Source: Lachnospiraceae bacterium
GTDB taxonomy: Bacteria > Bacillota > Clostridia > Lachnospirales > Lachnospiraceae
Reading direction: 5' to 3'
Assembly: GCA_024693135.1 (NCBI GenBank)
Contig: JAILLN010000049.1
Location: 1-64,000, forward strand
Length of the DNA stretch: 64,000 nucleotides
A model generated the notes under the pieces. The model saw only the letters and a list, made by a program, of their open reading frames with translations, was not told where the DNA came from and did not search any database. The translations under genes and the position numbers were made by a program. This document shows positions 24,840-33,469 of this stretch, in pieces. Numbering within the stretch: position 1 is the first letter of the stretch; the number at the start of each line of letters is the position of its first letter.

Positions 24840-24945
24840 GAAATATATGCTGAGCTTGCACTTCAATCAGAAAAAAGAAACCGGGGTGAAGCAGGTACAT
24901 ATAGGTGATAAGCTTTTGTATGAAGCAACCCTCTGAATCTTTGTC

Positions 24946-25010
24946 ATCCGGAACCTCCTCTTAATCCGTTCTGCGACCTCCTGTGAGATCACCTTGTCCG
25001 AAGAAACCGT
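24946..25010. repeat. dispersed repeat R2
   Basis: The left part matches R1 (18028-18055); the right part (24980-25006, CTGTGAGATCACCTTGTCCG) matches R3 (26067-26094) with few differences. On the minus strand it reads TVSSDKVISQEVAERIKRRF in one open stretch, a possible remnant of a small gene. It lies between the ATPase and epimerase ends. Confidence 0.5.
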
Positions 25011-25091
25011 CAGAGAATTCAAACACCTGACGACAATGTGCATTTCTCTGATGGTCTTTTGCGCCTCAAAAGCTCTCCGTATGCGCTTCTT

Positions 25092-26021
25092 TCATCCCAC
25101 GATTCCATAATCCCGGATACTGTCCTCAAAACTCCTCTCCGGCTTCCATCCGGTATGCTCCCTGATCTTATGCACCGAAGGCTGGAGAGAAATGAACGGC
25201 TCCGGATCTTTCCCATAATGTATCACTCCCTTCGGCGCCACTATCTCCCTCAGCCGCTCTGTGTATTCTTTTAATGGTCTGTATTCCCCATGGGCAATAT
25301 TATAGATCTCTCCAGGTCGGCCTCTAAGGCTCAGGGCGATCAGCGCATCCGTCGCATCATACACATCCAGATAGTCCCAGTTCTGAGCACAGGAGGACAG
25401 GTTCATCTCCCTTCCTTCCCGGAGGGCATGGTAAAGATCCGGAAGCATCCGTCCCTCCGGCTCATACTTCCCGATAAGGGAAAAGATCCTCCCCCAGATC
25501 CATTCGATCCCGAGCTCCTCTGTACGCTTCCTTGTCCGCTCCATTGCCGTCAGCTTCGCTGTCCCATAGGCTGTGACCGGATCCGGGAGGAGACTCTCAT
25601 CTTCCTCCACATCAGGAGGCACCACACCGTACTCTGCCTGAGAGCCCGTCAATACGATCCGCTTCACACCAAGTACAGCTGACGCCTCGGTGACCGCTAC
25701 GGCATAGTCCACATTCTGCGCCTGTTCACCCATGATCCGGCCTCCGCCCCACATCAAGTGGAAGCAGACATCGATTCCCCGGTCTTCCTTCAACGAATCA
25801 TCTCCTCCATCGAGCCCCATTTGGATCACGTGATCCGGAAGTTCCCCATATCTTTCCGGCTCCAAGGGGATTACATGCAACCCCAAGTCGTCCGTTTTCA
25901 GCCTATTGTTATGGACTGAGCCCGGCCTTACTACAGCATAGACCTCATAGCCATTCTGCCTCAGCCTCTCCGTCAGTACTGCTCCGGTAAAGCCTGCCGC
26001 GCCCGTCACAATTGCCTTCAT
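25092..26021 (-). CDS. NAD(P)-dependent nucleotide-sugar epimerase/reductase (extended SDR)
   Basis: A 309-aa extended SDR. Nucleotide binding is TGAAGFTGAVL (7-17; the usual GxxGFIG with T for I). The catalytic pair is YGTAK after GSQAEYG, and WGRIFSLIGKYEPEGRMLPDLY covers the substrate side. RfbJ/RfbS-type enzymes of this fold finish CDP-3,6-dideoxyhexoses (abequose, paratose), and YerF finishes yersiniose. With RfbF/G/H in the same locus, a terminal 4-ketoreductase/epimerase for the CDP-sugar is the best reading. The ribosome site GGAGGAGGGAGG is unusually strong. A fragment of its 3' end is duplicated at 20.5 kb. Confidence 0.75.
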   Translation of the reverse strand: MKAIVTGAAGFTGAVLTERLRQNGYEVYAVVRPGSVHNNRLKTDDLGLHVIPLEPERYGELPDHVIQMGLDGGDDSLKEDRGIDVCFHLMWGGGRIMGEQAQNVDYAVAVTEASAVLGVKRIVLTGSQAEYGVVPPDVEEDESLLPDPVTAYGTAKLTAMERTRKRTEELGIEWIWGRIFSLIGKYEPEGRMLPDLYHALREGREMNLSSCAQNWDYLDVYDATDALIALSLRGRPGEIYNIAHGEYRPLKEYTERLREIVAPKGVIHYGKDPEPFISLQPSVHKIREHTGWKPERSFEDSIRDYGIVG

Positions 26022-26066
26022 CCTCCCTCCTCCATTCTGTTTTTCAACACAGAAATACGCCTAAGC

Positions 26067-26094
26067 CCTGTGAGATCACTATGTCCGAAAAAAC
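26067..26094. repeat. dispersed repeat R3
   Basis: CCTGTGAGATCACTATGTCC and the next bases (GAAAAAAC) match the right half of R2 at 24979-25006. It lies just upstream of the epimerase start. Confidence 0.45.
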
Positions 26095-26168
26095 AGGATC
26101 TTTCCTAGCCATCTTACCATTATCCCCAATTTCCAAAAAGGGATTACAACTCTGATTCAGGCATCCTT

Positions 26169-27338
26169 TTAGATGATCATAAGGGAATTGTTTCCCATCC
26201 CGTCAATTTGTTTCTTTATCTCCTCTCGGTAAAGCATCACAGTGATAACCACTTTCCCGGAAAACTCTCGTAAAAAATCTGGAGACTCTACAGAATATCC
26301 ATATAATGTTTTCCCCTGCTTCAATCTGTTGTTGTCAACAAAGCACCTGATATCACATTTAGAAAGATCTGATACCGCCATAAGATGCATCATATACGAA
26401 CCGGTTCCCCAAACAACCACAGGTTCAGCATCATGGGCCAGTCTTTCGATGATGCAGATTAATTCCTCCTCCTCTTTTTCCCCCCTCACTACATACTCCC
26501 GGATAGACTTTTCCGTTATCTCATCTTTTTCTATTAAATCTGTTTTCGAATCCATTCTGCGATATAGCACGACATTTGATAATGTCGTCAGCATATTTCT
26601 CTGAAAGCCAATGGATGTATGGGCACATACTCTCTCGAAACCGCACCGGCCAAGCAATATATCTGCTGTCTTTACCGAAAAGTAGTTTATATGCTCATGA
26701 TTAAAGTTATTGACAATCGGTGTCTGGTCTATCATCAAATCTTCAAATCTAGGCCAGGTAAGAAGCAGGTATCCATCTTTTTTCAAGTAGTTTTTCCGAA
26801 TATTGTCTATTGCTTCTTCGGGGCATAATAAATGCTCAAACACCATTGTCATGATAACAAAATCCACCTTAATGTCACTTAAAGGCGGTTGATAAACCGA
26901 TCCAATGATGCCTTGAAATCCATATTGTACGATACTGTCTATCGAGGCTTCAGATGGATCGATTCCAACTAAATTATGATACCCCTCCTGCCGAAGATAG
27001 TTCAGGAGATTTCCATTGCCACACCCCATATCCAAAATCATGGAATCCTCAGATAAATAAGCAGCCAATATCCTTGATATCACTGCATAATCGTAATCTG
27101 TACTAGCATTGAACTTCCAGCCACCCCCATAATAATTGTTATGATTATAATAGTCATCATAATCCTCTTTTGAGGACGCTGTATCCGCATAGCAATTCCC
27201 ACAATTATCACAGCAGACAATATCATAACCATTACCCAGATGAATATCATCCGGCAACTTATAATCAATCCGATATAATTGTCTCCCAATTTGATTCCCG
27301 CATGCAGGACATGACCTATGCAATATGATATTCTTCAT
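26169..27338 (-). CDS. sugar C-methyltransferase (TylCIII/NovU/EvaC-type)
   Basis: A 389-aa protein in three parts. The N-terminal zinc-ribbon-like segment is CPACG (C10, C13) and CCDNCGNC (C43, C46), as in Methyltransf_13 proteins. A SAM-binding domain follows, with ILDMGCGNGNLL (101-112), VGIDPSEASI and VFEHLLCPEEAI. The C-terminal Rossmann-like part contains VVWGTGSYMMHLM and FVDNNRLKQGKTLYGY (Methyltransf_14-like). Members methylate the carbon next to the keto group of NDP-4-keto sugars. Here the likely substrate is the CDP-4-keto-dideoxy sugar from the adjacent RfbF/G/H enzymes, giving a C-methyl branch. ATG 27338 follows AGAAGG. Confidence 0.8.
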   Translation of the reverse strand: MKNIILHRSCPACGNQIGRQLYRIDYKLPDDIHLGNGYDIVCCDNCGNCYADTASSKEDYDDYYNHNNYYGGGWKFNASTDYDYAVISRILAAYLSEDSMILDMGCGNGNLLNYLRQEGYHNLVGIDPSEASIDSIVQYGFQGIIGSVYQPPLSDIKVDFVIMTMVFEHLLCPEEAIDNIRKNYLKKDGYLLLTWPRFEDLMIDQTPIVNNFNHEHINYFSVKTADILLGRCGFERVCAHTSIGFQRNMLTTLSNVVLYRRMDSKTDLIEKDEITEKSIREYVVRGEKEEEELICIIERLAHDAEPVVVWGTGSYMMHLMAVSDLSKCDIRCFVDNNRLKQGKTLYGYSVESPDFLREFSGKVVITVMLYREEIKKQIDGMGNNSLMII

Positions 27339-27386
27339 CCTAACCACCCTTCTGCAATAATACCTCTGTAATCGCAGCTCAACGGC

Positions 27387-28166
27387 TTAAGCTTTCCATC
27401 TGACCCATGGTGCTCTCCCTTGTACCAGCATCCGATCCAGCATCTGCTTCTCGTAGAGGGTATCCATGCACTGCCAGAAGCCATGATGGGAGTAGGACAT
27501 CAGCTCCCCCTCTGATGCCAGTCTGGACAAAACCTGCGTCTCTAGTATAGTCTCATCACCCTCTATATACTCAAACACAGCCGGTTCCAGTACCATGTAA
27601 CCGGCATTGATCATCAGATCGTCCTGCCTCTTTTTTTCCCGGAATGAGCGCACTGTATTATCATCCCAGATATCCAGCGTCCCCTTTGTTTCCTTCTGGA
27701 CTACTGCCGTCAGAGTGGCCAGCTTTCCCTGCTCCTTGTGAAACTTGACCAGTTCTCCTATATCTACATCACAGACCCCGTCACCATAAGTCAGCATGAA
27801 AGTCTCATTCCCAATATACTTCTGCACCCTTTTCACACGTCCGCCAGTCATGGTGTCCAGTCCGGTGTTCACGATTGTGACCACCCAGGGCTCCGTGCTC
27901 CGGTCATGGATCGTAACCTCATTATTATGGTTGAAATCGATCGTAATATCTGAAGTATAGAGAAAATAATCCGCAAACCATTTCTTGATCATCTCCTGCT
28001 TGTATCCTGCGCAGATAACAAACTCGTGGTACCCGAAGAATGAATACTCCTTCATGATATGCCACAGGATTGGCATCCCGCCAATCTCTATCATAGGTTT
28101 CGGCCTGTATTCACTTTCCTCCATGATCCTCGTGCCTGCACCGCCTGCTAATAATACTACCTTCAT
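27387..28166 (-). CDS. rfbF: glucose-1-phosphate cytidylyltransferase
   Basis: A 259-aa nucleotidyltransferase starting MKVVLLAGGAGTRIMEESEYRPKPMIEIGG, the RfbF/DdhA signature (G-G-x-G-T-R and the KPM lysine). WHIMKEYSFFGYHEFVICAGYKQEMIKKWF is near-diagnostic for CTP-using RfbF as opposed to dTTP-using RmlA, and FMLTYGDGVCDVDI supplies the metal aspartate. It makes CDP-glucose from CTP and Glc-1-P, the first step of all CDP-3,6-dideoxyhexoses. ATG 28166 is preceded by AGGAAAGGG; the frame stays open upstream without a site. RfbG and RfbH lie 4 kb upstream in the same orientation. Confidence 0.95.
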   Translation of the reverse strand: MKVVLLAGGAGTRIMEESEYRPKPMIEIGGMPILWHIMKEYSFFGYHEFVICAGYKQEMIKKWFADYFLYTSDITIDFNHNNEVTIHDRSTEPWVVTIVNTGLDTMTGGRVKRVQKYIGNETFMLTYGDGVCDVDIGELVKFHKEQGKLATLTAVVQKETKGTLDIWDDNTVRSFREKKRQDDLMINAGYMVLEPAVFEYIEGDETILETQVLSRLASEGELMSYSHHGFWQCMDTLYEKQMLDRMLVQGRAPWVRWKA

Positions 28167-28215
28167 TTCCCTTTCCTTTCTGATCGTAAAGCCATCTATT
28201 AAATGATTAACAAAC

Positions 28216-29970
28216 CTATCCCAGCACGTCTTCCTTTTTCCGGAGGGCAGCTTTCCCATCCCGTATCTCATAGATCAGATCGCAGTTTCGGATGGTGGTC
28301 AGGCGGTGTGCGATGATGATCATTGTCTTGGTACCTGCCAGGCTGTCGATAGCCTCCATCACGGCAGTCTCCGTCTCCGTATCAAGCGCCGCCGTCGCTT
28401 CATCCAGCACAAGTACCTTCGGATTGCGGTATAGCGCCCTTGCGATGCCTATCCTCTGCCTCTGCCCGCCGGAGAGCTTCACTCCCCGGTCGCCGATATT
28501 CGTATCCAAGCCCTTCGGCTGCTCCCGGATGAATTCGTCCAGCTGAGCCTCCTTCAGTGCCAGCCATACTCTCTCATCATCGATCTCTTCCGGTTCTATG
28601 CCGAAGGCCACGTTAGACCGCACGGTCTCATCCGTAAGATAGATCGCCTGGGGAATATATCCCACAATCTTATGCCAGGCATGCGGGTGCTTATACACAT
28701 CGGTCTCATCTGCCAGAATATGCCCCCCGTCCGGCTTGAGCACCCCAAGGATCACGTCTGCCAGCGTCGTCTTTCCCGCACCGGAGGGTCCGATGAAGGC
28801 GACAGATTTATTAGCCGGAATCGTTAGATCCACATGATCCAGGATGACCTTATCGGGGCGAGATGGATAAGCGAAGGTCACGTCAGACACCTTCAGTGCA
28901 TCCTTCACTTCAATTTTCGTATCATCTTTATCGTCCTCTTCAAATTTCTGCCTCAGACCCTCGATTCCCTTCAGATCATTATAGACCGCATCCACAGAAG
29001 GCATGCCGAACATAATATTTCCGATGTATCCGCTGATCCGATTGAAGGAAGGCAACATCCGAATAGCCGCTATGGCAAAAACCGACATCACCGGCACGAA
29101 GGATTTCATATCCTCTCCCATATAGATCCTTATGGACATGAAAAGCAAGAGACCGCAGATGCATACTGTCTCCATGATGGGACGGGGAACGATATTAAGC
29201 AGAAGCTGTCTTTGTTGGATCAGGGCAAACTTTTTATAGTTTTCATCGTACCGTCGAGTAAAATACTTCTCCGTATTAGCTACCTTAACCTCCTTGATGC
29301 CCCCGAATGCCTGTAGCATGGCTCGATTCATTTGGGCGCCAACCTCTCTGCTCTCCTGACCCATCTTCTTTAGCTTTTTCTTAAAGATTATCATGACCAC
29401 ATACAAAAAAACGGCAAGCAACGCAACCAGCATCAAAGTCGTTTTCGCATCCTTAATGAAAAGATATATCGAAAGCACAGCGCAGACCGAAGCCTCCGTA
29501 ATCATCTGCAGGAAAGCAAGCACAACTGTAAAGAAGCCATTGACATCCGAAGAAATATTCCTCATCAGTTCCGAGACATTATGGGATACATGAAAAAGAT
29601 AATCCTGGCTCAAATAACACTCCATCATCCGGTTAGATATCCTGCGCTGGTTGTTATAAGTGAAGCGATAGGTCACATCATACATACAGGTAATATAGAT
29701 ATTTTTGAAAATGTATATTACCACCAACAAAAGAGCCATATAAAGAATAGAAATCCGGATGTCTGTTATACCTAGGAAATCTGCTATCATGGAAAGCCTT
29801 GAGTTTGTATGGATGACTTCTGGATTCGTCACAGCAGATACCAAAGGCAGAACCGCAGAAACTCCCAGCAACTCCACAAAAGCCCCCACAAAGATCATAG
29901 CCATCAGAATCATAAGCCGGATCTTCTGGTGCCTGTTCAATATATACGATATCTTCCTTAAAATGTTCAT
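28216..29970 (-). CDS. ABC-type half-transporter, PglK-like flippase candidate
   Basis: The 584-aa product has a six-helix membrane domain (residues ~1-320) and an ATPase domain with Walker A GPSGAGKTT, Q-loop YIPQAIYLTDETVRSNV, signature LSGGQRQR, Walker B VLVLDEATAALD and switch HRLTTI. It is a homodimeric exporter of the MsbA/PglK class. In a glycan locus such a protein most likely flips a lipid-linked oligosaccharide; no Wzx-type flippase is seen in this window. ATG 29970 has GAGGAG about 11 bases upstream. All catalytic motifs are intact. Confidence 0.88.
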   Translation of the reverse strand: MNILRKISYILNRHQKIRLMILMAMIFVGAFVELLGVSAVLPLVSAVTNPEVIHTNSRLSMIADFLGITDIRISILYMALLLVVIYIFKNIYITCMYDVTYRFTYNNQRRISNRMMECYLSQDYLFHVSHNVSELMRNISSDVNGFFTVVLAFLQMITEASVCAVLSIYLFIKDAKTTLMLVALLAVFLYVVMIIFKKKLKKMGQESREVGAQMNRAMLQAFGGIKEVKVANTEKYFTRRYDENYKKFALIQQRQLLLNIVPRPIMETVCICGLLLFMSIRIYMGEDMKSFVPVMSVFAIAAIRMLPSFNRISGYIGNIMFGMPSVDAVYNDLKGIEGLRQKFEEDDKDDTKIEVKDALKVSDVTFAYPSRPDKVILDHVDLTIPANKSVAFIGPSGAGKTTLADVILGVLKPDGGHILADETDVYKHPHAWHKIVGYIPQAIYLTDETVRSNVAFGIEPEEIDDERVWLALKEAQLDEFIREQPKGLDTNIGDRGVKLSGGQRQRIGIARALYRNPKVLVLDEATAALDTETETAVMEAIDSLAGTKTMIIIAHRLTTIRNCDLIYEIRDGKAALRKKEDVLG

Positions 29971-30505
29971 TCTAAAAACAACTCCTCACGTCTATGATAA
30001 ATATAATCTTCTATATAATGATAAAGAACATAGACATTTCATTATTATATATACTTGTCATTATTATATCAATTACAGTGCACCTCTGTCTTGAAGGGCA
30101 TCGTGACAGATCATAAAATCAAGTTCTTTGTCCCAAGCAGGCTCTGCTTTTTGGAGAACACAGCAACTGTGCAGGACAATATCGTACCACGAACGCTCGG
30201 ATTGTTAGCGAACACTCCATCGTTACGGGCTTGAAACAGAGAATCCATACCGCATCTGAAAAATCCTTGAAATTTTATATGAAAAACTCCCTGTCGGATT
30301 ATAAAGGAAAAAACATTGCATACGACATAGACACAAACATCCCTTGAGAAACAACAAAGGAGAGTGTTTTGTTTTCCTATTTTGCCGGCGTAACTTCCAA
30401 CATTTCTGAATGATAACGAGCAAGAGGCATATCCTTCGATAATCATTAGTTGTAGTGAATTACAAATTGGAATTGAATGCAAACTCATGCTCTTTCATTT
30501 GTCAT
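29971..30505. other. 535-bp spacer without a recognisable gene
   Basis: An open minus-strand frame of about 125 codons (30111-30488) and overlapping plus-strand frames occur, but none shows a family, ribosome site or convincing composition. The spacer probably carries the promoter of the ABC transporter gene. No clear -35/-10 pair was chosen. Confidence 0.4.
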
Positions 30506-32164
30506 CTATCTTATTTTCACTTCATATAAGTCATAATCTTTTTCAAGCAGGAATAGCTCTGCCAATTTCTGCATATCAATTCCAATATCTTTATCTGCCT
30601 TTTTTTCCCCCTCGTCACCCCTAAAGCAAAAATACAAGACCTTTTTTCCGCCCTTTATATAGTCAAACGCTTTTTGTTCCTCATACAATTCCGATGGTCT
30701 ATGCAGGTACACAGTCGATAACAATTGTGGCCAACAATCATCATCTACCAGATAAACCGTATTATCATCCACGCATTCAGAAATTGTATGAAGGCTCTCT
30801 TGAGTCATCTTGTGATTAATTTGTTCTCTCCTTACGTTTTCTATATAATGTGGCGTAAATAACACAATGCTAAGAGCCATAATAAAGCTTGCCATCAAAT
30901 ATCTATACTGAGTACTGGCGAATAGGATAGCAAAAATCAGTATAACCAACACTGATGTAGGAGCCAGATACTTTGGTATGAATACATTCATATGTACCAT
31001 TTTATTATATGTAATGCCAAAAATAGCTACTATAAAAGATGGCATTAACAGAATGCATACCTCTTTTCCATGTTTATTATCTTTTTTCCCGAATAATCCT
31101 TGAAACATCAACGTACACAACAATAAACTCCAAAAGACTATCCCCCTTTCCCCCACAAAAAGCGAAAAACAATGCCAGATAACTACAAATACATTCATGT
31201 CAATATTGCCATGGGGACTATAATCTGAAATCTCCTTTACAGATCTCAGGAACACAACCGCCCATGGAAGATATGAAATTATGGAGAAAAAAACTGCATA
31301 GAAAAAGAAACCAAGTTTATTTCGATTCTTCTTCACAAGAAGTATGTGTAATAGAAGTACAAGATATATTGAACAGACGGCTACCAATGCGAAATAATGA
31401 GTATATGCAGAAAGTATTCCCGATATGACAAAGAGCACCTTATGACTCTTCCTTTCTTCCTGAAGAAAGCATATTGCAGAATACCCGCATAAAAAAACAA
31501 AAAGCATAGACCAGGAATACGATCTCACCTCTACAGCATAATGTGTCAGCGGAGTTGACAATCCAAGAAAAAAACACAATTCCATCGATACTATATATCC
31601 ATATCGTTGAGTTATTTCAAAAATATTGATAAGCAATATAATAATTATGGGGATCAACGCGGAAAAGTGATAGACAAAGGTTTTCTGCCCGAGGACATGA
31701 GATAATGCGTTAATGAAATAATTGTAAAGTGGAGGCATGGTCTTTTCCCAAAGCGCATATTTAAGCACCTCGCGAAAAGAAGGTTGTGCATAGTACGTAA
31801 TGCCAAAGGCTTCATCAAACCAAAACGTACTATCAAAACACCGTACCAAATATACTATTACAAATAATAGAGAAAACCCACAAAGAATAATTCTTTTATC
31901 TTTTTCATTTAATCTTAATGAACGTTCCCATAACCATTCATTCAACCTTCGAATTCCTCTAAATATTGCATCATAAAAAAAACTCAAAAACAAAAAAGAA
32001 GATAATGCAAGAACAATCGCAATGACGAGTTCTGGGATCATCCCCAATTCCAAGCGAGCCATCAGCGTAGGAACCAAACATGAATAGTATAAAACAATCA
32101 TGCATACCGTAGCTGATACCAAGTTAAATATTTTTGTAGATGATGATGCGCTCTTCATTTTCAT
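30506..32164 (-). CDS. GT-C-type membrane glycosyltransferase (GT39/ArnT-like)
   Basis: A 552-aa polytopic protein with about a dozen hydrophobic segments. The first large outside loop begins VRCFDSTFWFDEAFGITYYAQ; WFDEA is the hallmark acidic motif of GT-C enzymes that use polyprenyl-phosphate sugars. AYTHYFALVAV and HYAVEVRSYSWSMLFVFLCGY also fit this class (Y-A-x-E-x-R-x-Y-S pattern). It probably transfers a sugar from the donor made by a GtrB-like enzyme (35.4 kb) on the outer face. ATG 32164 follows GGAAAG by eight to nine bases. The gene is strikingly AT-rich compared with the RfbG gene upstream. Confidence 0.8.
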   Translation of the reverse strand: MKMKSASSSTKIFNLVSATVCMIVLYYSCLVPTLMARLELGMIPELVIAIVLALSSFLFLSFFYDAIFRGIRRLNEWLWERSLRLNEKDKRIILCGFSLLFVIVYLVRCFDSTFWFDEAFGITYYAQPSFREVLKYALWEKTMPPLYNYFINALSHVLGQKTFVYHFSALIPIIIILLINIFEITQRYGYIVSMELCFFLGLSTPLTHYAVEVRSYSWSMLFVFLCGYSAICFLQEERKSHKVLFVISGILSAYTHYFALVAVCSIYLVLLLHILLVKKNRNKLGFFFYAVFFSIISYLPWAVVFLRSVKEISDYSPHGNIDMNVFVVIWHCFSLFVGERGIVFWSLLLCTLMFQGLFGKKDNKHGKEVCILLMPSFIVAIFGITYNKMVHMNVFIPKYLAPTSVLVILIFAILFASTQYRYLMASFIMALSIVLFTPHYIENVRREQINHKMTQESLHTISECVDDNTVYLVDDDCWPQLLSTVYLHRPSELYEEQKAFDYIKGGKKVLYFCFRGDEGEKKADKDIGIDMQKLAELFLLEKDYDLYEVKIR

Positions 32165-32358
32165 AACTAACACTTTCCAATTATTTTCTATATATTGAAA
32201 TCATCATATTCGACTTATGTGAATAATCTCAAACCGTTAGGCTGCTGTACAAGGATTTAGACCTCGCACAGATCTCTTACAAATACTACGAATCAAGCCC
32301 TGATTCCCATATGTTATTTGACCAGTATAATACTATAATCTTCGTAATCATTCAGGAC

Positions 32359-33468
32359 TCAGTGTTCTTGCAATAATAAGTATTCCCTGATCTGCTCATC
32401 CATTACGGATCTGATGTCTTCCCCCGATAGATAAGCGGCATACCAGCGGGCAGTCCTTTTTACCGCCTCCTTTATATCCCAGACCGGCTGCCATCCAAAA
32501 GTCCTTTTCAACCTGCTGCAGTCAAGTTTCAAGAAGCCTGCTTCATGCGGACCGCCATCACTTCGGTCAATCCAGGATGCTCCATGCAGCCCCATTTCGG
32601 GCGCGATATCGTTCCAGACACCGCAAAAAAGCTGTACAAGATCCCCGGTAGTCACGCAGTCGCAATCATCCGGTCCCACATTATAGCATCCACTCTTCTC
32701 TCGATCCACCAGCTGGGCTTCTGCGACCATAAGATATGTCATGACCGGCTCCAGTACATGCTGATAAGGCCTGGTGGAGAGGGGGCTTCTCACCACGATC
32801 TTCTTCCCCTCTGATACAGCCCGCACACAGTCTGGAATGATCCGGTCGTGGGCAAAATCTCCCCCGCCGATCACATTTCCTGCCCGGCAGGTGCTCACTG
32901 CAGGGGCATCGATCCCATATCTTTTTTGATACTCCTCATCCGTGAAGAACGAATTCCGGTAGCAGGAGGTCACCAGCTCTGAGCAGGACTTGGAATTCGA
33001 ATAAGGATCAAAGCCATTCAGCTCTTCCTCCTCCCGGTAGCCCCATTCCCACTCTTTATTCCGATAAACCTTATCGGTAGTGACATTCACAAAGGAGCGA
33101 ACGGAAGGCGTACGCCGTACCGCTTCACATACATTCACCGTCCCCATCACATTGGTATCATAGGTTCCCACAGGATCCCGATATGAATCCCGCACGATGG
33201 GCTGTGCCGCCATATGGATCACAATCTCCGGCTCTGCCTCTTCAAACGCCTTCATCAAACGGGGCAGATCCCTTATGTCTCCCTCTAGAGAATGCATCCC
33301 CTCCCGGAGACGGCATAGCTCAAAAAGAGCCGGCTCCGTAGGGCTTTTCAGGGCATAGCCCCACACCTCCGCCCCGGCCAGGATCAGAGCCCTGCACATC
33401 CAGGAGCCCTTGAAGCCGGTATGCCCCGTGACCAATACCCTTTTCCCCTTATAAAAATCAAGACCCAC
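32359..33468 (-). CDS. rfbG: CDP-glucose 4,6-dehydratase
   Basis: The family start LDFYKGKRVLVTGHTGFKGSWMC is unmistakable (NAD-binding GHTGFKG). VIHMAAQPIVRDSYRDPVGTYDTNVMGT, VNVTTDKVYRN and the catalytic YSNSK match RfbG/DdhB. The enzyme converts CDP-glucose to CDP-4-keto-6-deoxyglucose. The most likely start is GTG 33468, one base after the stop of rfbH, because the protein then begins as its homologues do; an ATG at 33501 would add 11 residues and overlap rfbH. The product is 369 aa. Confidence 0.95.
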   Translation of the reverse strand: MGLDFYKGKRVLVTGHTGFKGSWMCRALILAGAEVWGYALKSPTEPALFELCRLREGMHSLEGDIRDLPRLMKAFEEAEPEIVIHMAAQPIVRDSYRDPVGTYDTNVMGTVNVCEAVRRTPSVRSFVNVTTDKVYRNKEWEWGYREEEELNGFDPYSNSKSCSELVTSCYRNSFFTDEEYQKRYGIDAPAVSTCRAGNVIGGGDFAHDRIIPDCVRAVSEGKKIVVRSPLSTRPYQHVLEPVMTYLMVAEAQLVDREKSGCYNVGPDDCDCVTTGDLVQLFCGVWNDIAPEMGLHGASWIDRSDGGPHEAGFLKLDCSRLKRTFGWQPVWDIKEAVKRTARWYAAYLSGEDIRSVMDEQIREYLLLQEH

Positions 33469-33469
33469 C

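Noticed and set aside
30111-30488. 125-codon minus-strand frame between the ABC transporter and GT-C genes
   Set aside because: No ribosome site, no recognisable domain, cysteine/serine-rich composition and competing plus-strand frames.
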